Assembly (NCBI RefSeq): GCF_003286085.1
Contig: NW_020825493.1
Coordinates: 87,626 to 151,625 of the forward strand
Reading direction: 5' to 3'
Length of the DNA stretch: 64,000 nucleotides
Origin: Drosophila persimilis
Taxonomy: Eukaryota; Arthropoda; Insecta; Diptera; Drosophilidae
Shown here: positions 1 to 10,484 of the stretch, one piece after another
Numbering within the stretch: the first letter of the stretch is position 1
Layout: every line of letters starts with the position of its first letter
Made by a program: the position numbers and the translations under genes
The notes under the pieces: generated by a model
The model's database searches: none
What the model was told of the DNA's origin: nothing
What the model saw: the letters and a program-made list of their open reading frames with translations, nothing else

Positions 1-1720
1 ATTTGTTCCTTGAATTTGGAGTAGTTCGGAATATCTATGAGTTTGTACTGGATTTAATCAGGTTAGTGAAGTGATTTGGACTGATTATCTCCAGTAAGTG
101 GAATATAATTTGTATTATCTTCTTGCGCACAATCACTATTAATGGTTTCCCCGAGTATATTTTCGTTAATCTTTACTCTTGATAGCGCATCGGCTACATG
201 GTTCTCCTTTCCTGGTAAATATTTTATTTTGAAGTCAAATTCATTTAATTTGATCTTCCATCGTTGTAGCTTCATATTTGGTTCCTTGAGGTTATTCAAC
301 CAAAGGGTTTGTGATCACTTAATATCTCAAACGTTCTACCAAACAGGTATGATCTGAAATACTTAGTTGCCAAACTATAGCTAGTAATTCCTTTTCTATT
401 GCTGAATAATTGATTTCATGTTCATTCAATGTTCTACTTGCATAGCAAATTGGTTTGTGGTCTTGCGACAACGCTGCTCCTAATGCAATGTTACTTGCAT
501 CGGTTGTTACCGTGAACATTTTGTTGAAATCTGGGAATGCGAGGATGGGGTCTGATGTGATAAGTACTTTCAACTTTTCGAAGGCCTCGACGTATTTTTC
601 CTCGGTTGGGTCTATGACTGCTCGTTTCTTTAATTTGAGTGTCATTGGTTTTGCTATATTAGCGAAATTGGGAATGAATTTCCTATAAAATCCACATAAA
701 CCTATGAATGATTTTATTTTTGTGGTTGTTTTGGGTATTGGGAAGTTTATTATGGCGGATATTTTCTTTGGATTAGGAACTATGCCGTTAGTTGTTACTA
801 TATGGCCTAGGAATTCAGTTTCTTTCTTCAGGAATTCACACTTATCCATTTGAAGTTTGACGTTTGCATCTCTCAACTTTCCAAAGACCCTTTCAAGAGA
901 CAACAAATGTTCTTCCAATGATGTGGAATAGATAATGATGTCGTCTAGATGCACAAGGCAATCTTTGAAAATTAAATCTTCTAAAAGATTGTTCATGCAT
1001 CTTTGAAATGTGTCGGGGGCAGTGGTTAGCCCAAAAGGCATACGAGTGAACTCGTAATGACCATGCTTCGTTGTTTCACTTCCTGATCGTGTATTTGAGC
1101 ATATTTATATGGTCGACGATATACAGGATCTTCGTGATGGGTTTTAATTTCGTGCTTTATAGTACTAGTGAAGGTCAAAATGTCACCTTCATTAAGAACT
1201 TTCTTTAGTTTCTCCTTTTCTTCGTCATTCAATGTTCCAACCTTAGCTGGTTGCATTCCCTTAATTCATTCTCTAATGCGGAAGCGAAGTATTGCTCTAC
1301 TTCAGGAGATGGGTCAAGGCACTTAGGTGTAGTTATATCTTCCTTTGAAGATGGCTTATCACCTTTGTGTGCGATCTTGCCGGCGGCAATTGCTTCTCCA
1401 CCTTGGATGATTGGGTATGACCTTTCACCTAACGTTACCGTTTCATTTCGGTAATCGATGACGGCTTTGCTGGCCATCAAATATTCTCTGCCTAAGAGTA
1501 TGTCATAATTTTCAGAAAAATTATGAATATAAAATTTTTGTTTTGTCGGACAGTTTTTGGTTGCATTACGTGTAATGCTCTGAGTCAGACGGACGGGTCC
1601 ATTAATGGTATGGACGGTGAGGTTGTCGCTATCGACTTTGGAATCTGTATAGTATTCTTTTATTATATTTGTTGACGATCCCGAGTCCGCGATACCTCTT
1701 AATTTTTTATTATTTCCTCG
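1..1720 (-). pseudogene. pol remnant of 17.6/297-like errantivirus, left copy
   Basis: Reads right to left: a protease segment with an A-D-S-G active site just after gag, then an RT linker (about 1480-1060), then RT from the MPFGLTTAP motif with the catalytic YxDD-type box written HLDD (1041 down to about 900), thumb and RNase H (down to 319), and the RNase H end with the PGKENHVADALSRV motif (299-63). The fingers and palm motif A of RT are missing: the reading passes from the HDQEVKQ region (about 1085) straight into the block before MPFG. Frameshifts separate the RNase H pieces near 319-300, and about 30 bp near 1200 and about 230 bp near 95 are lost relative to the right-hand copy. It runs off the window. 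Not functional. The family assignment rests on motif style, the tRNA-Ser primer site and env in the sister copy. Confidence 0.85.
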
Positions 1721-2646
1721 ATTTCTTCCGAGGCGCTCTGCTGAAAATTTACATCCATTTTCATATGTCCACTTTGGCTTTCCCTAGATCGTTTGACTGG
1801 CTGATTCGGTGCACTGCTACCTGCCTGAGTCTGATTGATTTGATAGTTAGTGGGATTCTGTACTCTGCACTGGTTTAAGGAGTTTCTAAATTCGTTAAAT
1901 AATCCATTATTATTTACGGCATTATTTCCTGAATTATTTCGATTCGATCCATGATTATTTCTGGAAGTACTTGGGTTTTGATTGTTATAATCGTTACTAC
2001 TATAGTGAGGGTAATAAGTTCCAACGTTCCTACGATTGTTATTTCCGTTTCTTGAGTGTTCGTGATTCTTGTTATCATTTACGAAATTTTCGTAGATTCC
2101 TAACTCTTGAGCTGATTTTTTTAGATTAGCCATAGTAGAAATGTCTTTCTTTGCTAATATGATGAACTGTCTATTGGGTAGAGCATCTTCTATGGTATGT
2201 CTGGTGGCATTTTCCAGAGCGTTTTTATAGATTGTCTTATTTTCTGCGCTAGTATCCAGATTTAGTTTACTCACTATAACATTTGACTTAATTTTCAGTT
2301 CCTCTATGAACTTACGAATACTCCCATTGAATTTGGTATCGTATAATTGTTGTAGTAGCTTCTCGTAGGGAGTGTGGTTGTTGAATTTGCTGATTAGGGC
2401 TTCTTTTAGATCACACCAGGTGTTGGGTTGAAGGCTCTGTGATAAAAGTTGTGCTCGTCCGCACAGGTGACCCTCAGTGGCTCCGTACATGATGCTTTGT
2501 TGCCGGAGGTCTTCTGTTGGGTACAATCCGGAGATGTACTCAATCCTGTTTATGAACGAACTTAGTCGTTCTTGGCATCCGTCGTATGGTGGAATTTGCC
2601 TGATTGACTTCAAGGCTTGGTTCAGGTGTGTTTCTGTTAGCGGCAT
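1699..2646 (-). CDS. gag: gag of 17.6/297-like errantivirus, left copy
   Basis: Open reading frame of 315 codons. The N-terminal two thirds is helical capsid-like sequence (motifs RQIPPYDG, YPTEDLRQQ). The C-terminal third is rich in Asn, Arg and Ser and has no CCHC zinc knuckle, as is usual in this group of insect gypsy elements. The start codon lies about 185 bases downstream of the tRNA-Ser primer site, and the protease reading follows in the next frame. It is nearly identical to the gag at 22286-23233 and clearly related to the gag that starts at 63745. The protein would form the particle shell. The frame is intact although the neighbouring pol is not. Confidence 0.85.
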   Translation of the reverse strand: MPLTETHLNQALKSIRQIPPYDGCQERLSSFINRIEYISGLYPTEDLRQQSIMYGATEGHLCGRAQLLSQSLQPNTWCDLKEALISKFNNHTPYEKLLQQLYDTKFNGSIRKFIEELKIKSNVIVSKLNLDTSAENKTIYKNALENATRHTIEDALPNRQFIILAKKDISTMANLKKSAQELGIYENFVNDNKNHEHSRNGNNNRRNVGTYYPHYSSNDYNNQNPSTSRNNHGSNRNNSGNNAVNNNGLFNEFRNSLNQCRVQNPTNYQINQTQAGSSAPNQPVKRSRESQSGHMKMDVNFQQSASEEIEEIIKN

Positions 2647-2830
2647 GTTGATTTCTTTTTATTTATTTATCTTTTTCTAATATTAATTGAGTTTGAATCG
2701 TGTGTAGATTCTTTGGCGGATCTCTTTAGTATTAGCGCTACTTTTTCTCTGATCACTGTAGGTTATTACGCACTGTAACTGTCACTACGCCAATTGATCG
2801 TCTTAAAAAAAGGATTCACTTTTAACTGAG

Positions 2831-2848
2831 ATCCTACCGACTGCGCCA
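2831..2848 (-). other. tRNA-Ser primer binding site, left copy
   Basis: On the minus strand TGGCGCAGTCGGTAGGAT follows the LTR directly. It is complementary to the 3' end of a Drosophila serine tRNA (including CCA), the primer used by the 17.6/297 group. The same 18 bases occur at 23418-23435 and 62285-62302. Confidence 0.9.
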
Positions 2849-3413
2849 TTTAAATATGCGACACTTCAGTTTACGTTTTAAAAAAGGTTTTATTCTTTCA
2901 CTTAAACTTAGTGTACATTGGTTAGTTATTTCCCCGACGATGACTGAGGTCCGATGTCTTGAATGGAATTAACTTGAATTCTCCGACGGTGTCGCGATTG
3001 ACTTTTGTCTTGAACAGAACTGACTTGCCTTCTTAGATGTAGACTATTTATATTATGATGCTCGGTTTGGGATTCGTATTTGGATTCGGAGGCGTTGTCT
3101 TCGACATCGGCTTCGGAGATGGAGTGGTTCTTGAGAATCGATTACTAATTGATCTCTGAAGAGTGGCGTGAATCTAGTGCGGCTGGATTCTAGTGCGGCT
3201 GGATTCTAGTGCGGCATCTATTGTTTTATGTTCAACTTCTAGCTTAGGGTGTTTGTTTACATTGCCTGAATTCGGCTACGCGTGGTCCATTTCGAGCGTG
3301 AGATTGTTTATGGGGTTTCGAAGCTGAGGGTGTCGGATTGTTTGTAGTATTGTGGGTGCAGGGTAATAGACATAGACCAGGGTATGCGGAGCATGGACTA
3401 TAGATATGTCACT
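2849..3413 (-). repeat. errantivirus LTR shared by two tandem internal regions
   Basis: This 565-bp LTR matches 23436-24116 along its length. It lacks about 115 bp in its middle and carries a short extra tandem repeat (GGATTCTAGTGCGGCT near 3180-3215). On the minus strand it begins AGTGACATAT after a polypurine tract and an env end, and it ends next to a tRNA-Ser primer site and gag. It therefore serves as the 3' LTR of the right-hand copy and the 5' LTR of the left-hand copy at once. Confidence 0.85.
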
Positions 3414-3421
3414 CCCCCATT
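3414..3421 (-). other. polypurine tract before the shared LTR
   Basis: The minus strand reads AATGGGGG immediately before the LTR start AGTGAC. This is the expected position for the plus-strand primer of reverse transcription and supports reading the LTR as a true 3' LTR of the right-hand copy. Confidence 0.75.
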
Positions 3422-3440
3422 GTTAGATTTAAGCCTGTCC

Positions 3441-3637
3441 TTAGGCGATTATCCTTGGATATAGTTCAGGTGCGTCTAAAACTGTGCCTGCTGGGGAATC
3501 CTCGTCTTCGTCTAAGGATGTTTCTATGTGCGGGTCGGTTTTAGGCTTATTGCTTTTACTTAGATTAAACAATTTGTAGTTTAATCCTATTATGATTATG
3601 ACAAATAGTATGTGAGGAAAGGTATTCCCACACGTAG
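3441..3637 (-). pseudogene. env: C-terminal end of errantivirus env (outer fragment)
   Basis: On the minus strand an open stretch encodes a hydrophobic membrane-spanning segment (FPHILFVIIIIG) followed by a polar, acidic tail and a stop codon at 3441. This is the usual end of a class I-like insect envelope protein. The rest of env lies at 15991-19419; the 12 kb plus-strand gypsy element between them interrupts the gene. The frames on the two sides differ by one, so a frameshift is also present. The exact edge against the inserted LTR is uncertain by about 20 bases. Confidence 0.7.
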
Positions 3638-4542
3638 GGGGCAGTATAGGATTAAGCGCTAACGGCCGTTATCCGGGGATATCCGGAGGCGGCGAATTCC
3701 CGAGGAGAGCTCTCCCGGGGACCCAAGATGAGAGGGGAGGACCCCTGGAGAGAGAGCAGCGGGATGACGGGATCGGGCCGGCAGTGGCCCAGCGCACCAC
3801 CAGCCAGGTCCCGTTGGAAAGCGACAAGGGAATGAAGGAACGCCGATGGAAAAATACGGGCATCGCATGGCGGAAAGTGCCGTTAGCGCCAGGCGACATC
3901 GGCGGCGCCGACGCAGAAACGAGCCTATAAGAGGAGGGCCGCGACCAGGAACGAGGACATTCAGCAAACGGAGCTAGCAAGAGTGAAGTGAATAGTGAGC
4001 CAGGAGAGTGAGACCAAGCGAAGGGAAAAGAACTTTAGAAAGCGAACGCGTTGTGTGAGGATTAAGAGGCGGACTCGAGCGTGCAGCCAAGAGCCAAAGA
4101 CCCCAATCCCTTGAACCAACGGTGCCACGCTTGAAGCGCATCCCACCAGGAGTGAGGCACCCTCGGGCCGAAAAGCCAAGTGAGTCGAGTGAGAGCGAAC
4201 GCGTCAGGCGCCTGACTGAGAGGCGGATTTGGGCCACGTGCCAAGAATCGCTAGCCCCAGTCAGTAGAGCCGGCGGTGCCACGCTTGGCGACGCCGTGGG
4301 GGGCCCAGGGAGCGACACACTCATCGAACCACAGAGGAGAACCAAGAGGAGAACCAGCACCGGAGTCGGAATAGCGTAAGATAGACCTAAGATACCAATA
4401 AAGCATATTAGCATACCAGTACAAGACCCAACCCGTGCCTTCTTACTTGTCGTCTGGGCATCATACAAATATTGTTGCAGCGAGCCTACCGACCGCTGAG
4501 CCAGCCCAGCTGCATCAGACGGAAAAGAACGGTTCGTTACAA
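3638..4542 (+). repeat. 5' LTR of the plus-strand gypsy element
   Basis: From 3794 to 4542 it matches 15243-15990 almost base for base, including the TATA-like box, AATAAA and the GTTACAA end. Upstream of 3794 the two LTRs do not match, so the left edge (about 3638) rests only on the possible GTAG target duplication. The PBS follows after one base. Confidence 0.75.
3926..3966 (+). promoter_or_regulatory. core promoter of the 5' LTR
   Basis: A TATAAG box at 3926 lies about 37 bases before a TCAGCA initiator-like sequence at 3961; the same arrangement is at about 15373-15415 in the 3' LTR. AATAAA occurs about 440 bases downstream (near 4398), giving a long R/U5. Confidence 0.45.
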
Positions 4543-4543
4543 C

Positions 4544-4561
4544 TGGCGCCCAACGTGGGGC
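4544..4561 (+). other. tRNA-Lys primer binding site
   Basis: TGGCGCCCAACGTGGGGC is complementary to the 3' end of the Drosophila lysine tRNA used by gypsy. It starts one base after the 5' LTR and fixes the element as plus strand. Confidence 0.9.
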
Positions 4562-4632
4562 CTCTCGACAAGTAAAAGACAAAGTGCATTTGGGAAGGGC
4601 GGTACTGAGTTTGGTATCGCGAGGGCATAAAA

Positions 4633-5358
4633 ATGAGGAGCAATCAGTGCGCGCGGGCGTGCGGTCTTCGATTGGAAGGCACGCTGGCCAAGATGCGCCG
4701 AATCTTCAAGGAGTGGATAGAGAAGCACGGAGAGGAACCGGAGTATGCGGACGCGCTCGAGGCCTGGGAGATGAAGGCGGGAGGAGCCGTGACCGCGGCC
4801 CAGATGGAGGACGGGGCGGATCCATACGAGCGCCTGACGCTGCCGGCGAGTGCGGAGCAAGTAACGCTGTGGAGACGGCCGTCCGAGACCCAAGAGGAGC
4901 TCATCGCGAGCCTGGCGGTCCCGGTGAAAAGCCGGTGGCCTAGCCGACCGTGGGCAGAGAGTGGGGAGAGGCCAACCAGGCCAGCACAGCCGGAGCAAGG
5001 GAGCGCGAGAAACCCACAGAGGGAGGAAGAAGGGAGAGCAGGGGAGGATCGTCGACGGGGACTCGATGAACAAACCACGAGACCGCCCAGTTCGAGTTTT
5101 GCCCACGTCGCCAAGCAGGTCAGGGAGTGGTCGTTTCTGTTCGACGGAACGGCGAAACCACTCGAGTTCCTGGAACAGATCGAGTGGTCAGCCGACATAT
5201 ACGGGTTGGAGTTGAATTTAATTCCGCGAGCCATGCCGGAGCTGCTAAAGGGTCGGGCGCTCATGTGCTTTGTAGCCAACAACAGGCAGTGGCAGACATG
5301 GAACGCATTTGCGCGTAGCTTCCAAGCATACTTCCTGCCGAGGGGGTATTTTGAAAAA
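4633..5358 (+). pseudogene. gag: gag, 5' part, of the plus-strand gypsy element
   Basis: Open from the ATG at 4633, about 70 bases after the primer site, to the DINE at 5359. It encodes a charged N-terminal region followed by a capsid-like segment (WSFLFDGTAKPLEFLEQIE, then AFARSFQAYFLPRGYF). This aligns by eye with the gag of the Osvaldo-like element (TFDGHADPLAFIERLEE, EFLEFFLPPRYF). The DINE interrupts a codon series that continues in frame at 6221, with no target duplication and no loss. Without the insertion this half would be a normal capsid domain. Base composition is GC-rich, unlike the AT-rich errantivirus around it. Confidence 0.8.
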
Positions 5359-6220
5359 CGAGGGGGAACGTTGTGAGTTGCTGCGGACACCGCAACTCTA
5401 CAGTTATACCCGATACTAAGTCAGTATGGCTCTCCTCCGGCAGACGCCGCTTATATTAATCGACTCGACAAAGAGTGCGTGCGAGAGAGACAGAAAACCA
5501 GTCTGAGCGTGACGTCGGGCGCTGCGTAGCCAGTGCAAATTGATTTGTTTCCTTTCGCTATAAAAATAATCTGATCTGATCCAGATTCAGCAATCTGATA
5601 GATATGGTCGTTATCTATGATTCTGCGTTTTTAGTTTTCTCAAATCTGCAATATTGTGGATGCAACAGATTTTCGTCCTTTGTGTGGGCGGAAGGGGGTG
5701 GGGCGAAATTTTGAGATATACGTTTTATAGTGAGATCTAACAGAAGTGCGGATACCAAATTTGGTTACTCCAGCTTTAATAGTCTCTGAGATCTGTGAAT
5801 ATCCCCAGATTTGCATTCTTTGCGGGGGCGGAAGGGGGTGTGGCGAAATTTTGAAACAAACTCGTCTCGGTCCGATATATTAGGAGTGTGGATACCAAAT
5901 TTGGTTGCTCTAGCTTTTATAGTCTCTGAGATCTAGGCGCTAATGTTTTACTCTAAGCAAAGCCGCCTATGCTACGTGTGTGTTAGAGAGAGACAGGGCG
6001 AGAAAAAATGAAATTGTTTTCTTGATGCTGGCTATAATAATAATACGATCCAGACGGACAGACGGGCAGACAGACATGGCTCAATCGACTCGGCTATTGA
6101 TGCTGATCAAGAATATATATACTTTATGGGGTCGGAAACGATTCCTTCTGGACGTTACACACATCCACTTTTACCACAAATCTAATATACCCCAATACTC
6201 ATTTTGAGTATCGGGTATAA
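5359..6220 (-). mobile_element. DINE-1/Helentron-type element, copy 1 (deleted, 862 bp)
   Basis: Minus orientation: it starts CGAGGGGGAACG and hairpin GAGTTGCTGCGG..CCGCAACTC, and ends GAGTATCGGGTATAA. About 250 bp between the TAATAATACGATCCA block and the GACGGACA microsatellite is missing compared with full copies. It lies inside gag, and the reading frame resumes across it. Confidence 0.85.
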
Positions 6221-6892
6221 TTACTCCAGGAGGTGAGGTTGAGGAAGCAAAGATGGGGAGAGCCATTCAAGGACTACATGGTGGAGATGCAGACCCTCAT
6301 GCGGCCACTAAAATGCACGCCCGAAGAGCAGTTGGAGCTCATTAAAGACAACAGCATGCCCGATTTGAGGGTGTTCATCCGGCCACATAGGTGCAGAGAC
6401 CTGGATCACATGATGACGCTGGCCGACAAGTTTGAGGCTCTGGAGAGGGATCGGCTGGAGTTCCAACGAGAGTATCCGGCGAGCAAAGCAAAAGCAAACA
6501 ATCCGTTCGCCCGTCCGGCAGTAACGGAGATATGTCGCCGCTGCCAGGGCGAAACGGCAGCCAGCTCTGATTCGACAGGGGAAAAAAGGCCGGTCCCAAC
6601 GCGGCGGGACGACCAAGCGAACACGAACATAGAGGCTGGGTTCGTGAAAAACCCAGCCCAGGCGTGTCGACGATGCGGGAGTGACCGCCATTGGGCACAA
6701 GCATGCAATGGCCGACCTATAACATTCTGCTGGAGATGCGGCAAGGTAGGAGCCCCGTCATGGCAGTGCTGCCAGAAAGCGGGAAACGCCCCGCAACCCA
6801 AGACGCGGAGGGCCGTGCCAGGGTCGCAACTGGAAAGCAACGGTCGATACCGGGGCGACAAGCAGTTTTATCAGCTGCGAGGCGGCGAGTAG
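6221..6892 (+). pseudogene. gag: gag, 3' part, with nucleocapsid zinc knuckles
   Basis: Continues the capsid (GEPFKDYMVEMQTLMRPL) after the DINE and then gives a nucleocapsid. The first knuckle is a standard C-x2-C-x4-H-x4-C (CRRCGSDRHWAQAC). The second has C-x2-C-x9-C spacing (CWRCGKVGAPSWQC) with Ala where His is expected. The same loss of His is seen in the Osvaldo-like gag at 50804-51325, so it may be a lineage trait and not decay. The stop is at 6890-6892, and the protease frame overlaps the end. Confidence 0.8.
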
Positions 6893-9588
6893 ACTGGGGG
6901 AAGAGAGGCGACAGAAAGAGACGAGGAAGCTGGTGCGGCTGGCTGACGGACGCAGCTGGGAAATCAATTCCCAGATCGAGGTGGAGCTGGCCTTCGGGGA
7001 CAAGATCGTTACAATCCCGCTTCTCGTGTTGCCCGGAGTAATATATGAGCTGGTCCTGGGATGGGATTTCCTCGCCGCGGTCGGAGCAGAGGTGACCTGT
7101 GCGGGACACAGGGTTGTGATCGCTGCGAGAGGCCACCGCCAGGGGCGGTTGGAGGAGAAGTTGTCAGTGGCGGTGGTAGCGAACACGGGAGGGTCTGTCG
7201 AGCCCGCATCCCGAGTGTCGAACATAGCTACACACACGATCACTATGAGTGATGGCCAGCCGGTCAAACAGCGTTACTATCCCAAAAATCCCAAGGTGCA
7301 AGCCGAAATCAACCAACAGGTTGACGAACAGGTTGAAGAGTCCGTACAGTTCACCCATCGTGATGGTCAAAAAGAAGACGGGAAAGTGGAGATTATGCGT
7401 GGACTTCAGACAGATAAACGCGAAGTCCATCAAGAATAGAATGCCAAGAATAGAATAGAATGCCAAGAATAGACTATATTTTGGACCAGATCAGGGAGGC
7501 ACGGTTCATCAGTAGCTTAGACTTAAAGGACGGATATTGGCGGAAACCACTGGAGGAAGGCAGTAGAAAGTTCACCGCGTTCACGGTGCCCGGGAAAGGG
7601 CTGTTCCAGTGGAAGGTGATGCCATTCGGACTCCACTCAGCCTCGGCTACGTTCCAGAGGGCGTTGGACCAGGTGATAGGCCCCGAGATGATGCCACACG
7701 CGTTCGCGTACCAAGACGACATCATTGTCATCGGCCGTACCGAGGAGGAGCACAAGCGCAACCTCGAAGAAGTTTTTCGACTGTTGAAGAACGGAAACTT
7801 GCGCCTAAATGTGGACAAGTGTCAATTTTTTAGGAAGGAGCTACGATACCTGGGGCATTTGGTAACGGGAGACGGAATCTGCACCGATCCCGAGAAAGTC
7901 GCGGCCATTAAGGAGTTGCAGCCGCCAGCGAGTGTCAAAGAGCTACGACAATACTTGGGCGTGGCCTCCTGGTACAGGCGTTTCGTAAAGGGAGTCGCCA
8001 CGTTGGTGCAGCCCCTCAGCACTTTGCTGAAGAAGAAGGCCAAGTGGGAATGGTCAACGGAACAGCAACAAGCGTTCGAGGATGTAAAAAGTCGGCTGAC
8101 AGCAGACCCGGTGTTGGCATGCCCAGATTTCTCAAAGAAATTCGTGCTCCAGACGGACGCCAGCGACTACGGACTGGGGGCGATCCTGACGCAAGAGACG
8201 GAGAAGGGCGAGAGGGTCATCTCATACGCCAGTAGGACTCTGAATAGCGCATAAAATAACTATTCGGCGACTGAAAAGGAGTGTCTGGCCATTGTATGGG
8301 CTATAAGAAAGCTAAAGCCCTATCTGGAGGGATACCATTTCAAGGTAGTCACAGATCACATGGCGTTGAAATGGTTGAACAGCATCGAGAGCTCAACAGG
8401 GAGGATCGCCAGGTGGGCGCTGGAGCTACAACAATACGACTTCGAAGTGGCATATAGGAAAGGGCAGCTGAACGTAGTGGCGGACGCACTGTCCCGACAG
8501 CTATTGGCGGAGCGATGCCTGAGAACCACCGAGGAGGAAGCAGAGAAGGGACACGAACCGGAGGCAGAGTGCGGATGGATTAAAAAGGTCCAAGAGAGGA
8601 TGAGGACGGAACCGAGGAAATATCCGGATTACGTCGAGGAAGCAGGCCGGATATCCCGGCACATCCCGCAGAATCCCGCAAAATGCTGACACAAGTGCCA
8701 GAGAAGCCGTGGGCAACGGTGTGTGCCGACTTCGTGGGCCCTCTGCCCAGGTCAAAGCATGGGAATGCCATGTTATTGGTGATGGTGGATCGGTTCTCGA
8801 AATGGACCGAGTTGGTCCCCTTGAGAAAGGCCACTGCGGAAGCACTAACAAAAGCGTTCCGAGAGCGCATCGTGTCCCGGTTTGGCGTGCCGAAGGTGGT
8901 GATCACGGATAATGGCGTCCAGTTCACCAGTAGAGCTTTTAAGAGGTTTTTGGAGCAGATGGGTGTACGGCATCAGTTCACGGCCCCGTACACGCCGCAG
9001 GAGAACCCGACGGAGCGAACTAACCGGACATTGAAAACTATGATAGCTCAGTTCACCGAAGGGAACCAGAGGAACTGGGATGAGAAATGGCCAGAGATAA
9101 TGTTGGCAGTAAATTCAGGGGTGTCTGAATCCACCGGGTACTCGCCGGCGTTTGTGGTCCAAGGGAGAGAGCCGAGGCTACCAAAGGCTCTATACAATGA
9201 CGAAGCGCTTGGCACAGGACAGGGCACGCCCACTCCGGACGAGAACGCGGCCAAGTTGAGAGAGGTATTTCAACTGGTGAGGCGGAATCTCGAAAGAGCG
9301 GCGCAGGACCAGGCGAGGTATTATAACCTGAGGAGGAGAGCGTGGAAACCCACGATTGGGGACAAGGTATGGGCCAAGCAACACCATCTATCCAACGCGG
9401 CCGAAGGGTTTGCGGCAAAACTGGCCCCGAAATATGACGGTCCCTACACCATAATGGATTTCGTGTCCCCGGTCATTTGTAAATTAAAGAAGGACAGCGA
9501 GAAACGGACGCGGACCGCCCATATAGGGGACCTGAAGCCACAACTCGGGGAAGGAACCCCTAAAACAGGCCCTGGAACCGAAGCGTAG
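6830..9588 (+). pseudogene. pol: pol (protease, RT, RNase H, integrase) of the plus-strand gypsy element
   Basis: Protease active site VDTGATSSFIS at about 6843-6875, then the flap and LGWDF region (to 7090). RT starts near 7250 with a frameshift near 7330 and a roughly 20-bp duplication near 7440-7475 that breaks the frame again. RT palm from 7460: SLDLKDGYW motif A, MPFGLHSA motif B, and catalytic box Y-Q-D-D at 7709-7720 instead of the usual Y-L-D-D. RNase H follows with a TAA stop at 8252-8254. The linker ADALSRQ is at about 8490. Integrase resumes in another frame from 8683 with the catalytic D, D and E visible (CADFVGP, ITDNGVQF, NPTERTNR), but the N-terminal HHCC zinc domain is missing, deleted near 8670. 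The C-terminal GDKVW and PKYDGPY motifs are present. Not functional. Confidence 0.85.
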
Positions 9589-10484
9589 ACGACGCACAAG
9601 GAGGGGCAACGGGCGAGGCATACGGAGAAGGATGGACGAGCACGAAAGACAGAGACTAGCGGCAGGGGCAGAAAGGAGAGTCCCAGCTGGATGCCACGCA
9701 GGACAAGGTCGTACAGGATACTCTTACAACTAAGGTTCAGTAAAACTAAGAACCACGCGTGTCACTCAGGACAGGAATCGCCCACAAGGGAGGAGCGGGC
9801 GGCCCAACTGGATGCCACGCAGGACAAGGCCGTACAGGATACTCTTACAACTAAGGTTCAGTAAAACTAAGCAGCAGACGGCGGCCGGCGGACCAATAAA
9901 GCTGGACCTACAAGAAAAAAAAAGGAGGATTAGCTCGTCAGCCAATAGGAACTGATCAAAGGCAAAGAAGGTAGAAGATACACGGGTTACCACTATCCCA
10001 GGGGGGGCGGTTTGCGTGGTGCGTCGACGGACGAGGGGGCACCCGAGAAGGGCGTTCCGAGAGGAGCAGAAGTTCGGGTCCGGGTCCAGGGCATCGAAGC
10101 CAGCTGCTAACGTCGGGGATGGCGGGACAAAAGCGGATGCCGCCCGTGCGCGGTCTACCGGCTGGGGAATCGGATGATCCCTGGGTCCGAGGCGCTGCAC
10201 GGGGGTGACATCCGCGTCTAAGCCGATCCAGAGACGGGCGGAGCTGGCCACGGGGGGCGGGCCGATGTTTGGCAGCACGGGCGAAGGGTCGGAGGACCTA
10301 TTGATCACGAGCTGGGAGATCGGTCAGCACCCTGGACTGGAACCCAAGGACGGGCTGGAAGAAAAGGCAAGGTGAGATGAGGAACCCAAGAACTCGGGAA
10401 GCTTACCAGATTCAAGGCGAAGCCAAACAACACGTCGCCAGACCTAGAAGTAGAAAAGGCCAAAAAATAAAAATAAAAAAAAAA
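9589..10484 (+). other. non-coding 3' segment with a 64-bp direct repeat
   Basis: GC-rich sequence after integrase with no convincing reading frame. A 64-bp block starting CTGGATGCCACGCAGGACAA occurs at 9687 and again at 9808 with about one difference. It ends in an A-rich stretch in which a DINE is inserted. Confidence 0.6.

Noticed and set aside
2831..2848. tRNA gene fragments at the primer binding sites
   Set aside because: Only 18 bases match the tRNA 3' ends and each lies next to an LTR end. No cloverleaf could be built around them.
3659..4582. Overlapping 100-200 codon frames in the gypsy LTRs (also 15056-16060)
   Set aside because: They lie in LTR sequence with promoter and polyadenylation signals, have no domain, and recur only because the LTR is repeated.
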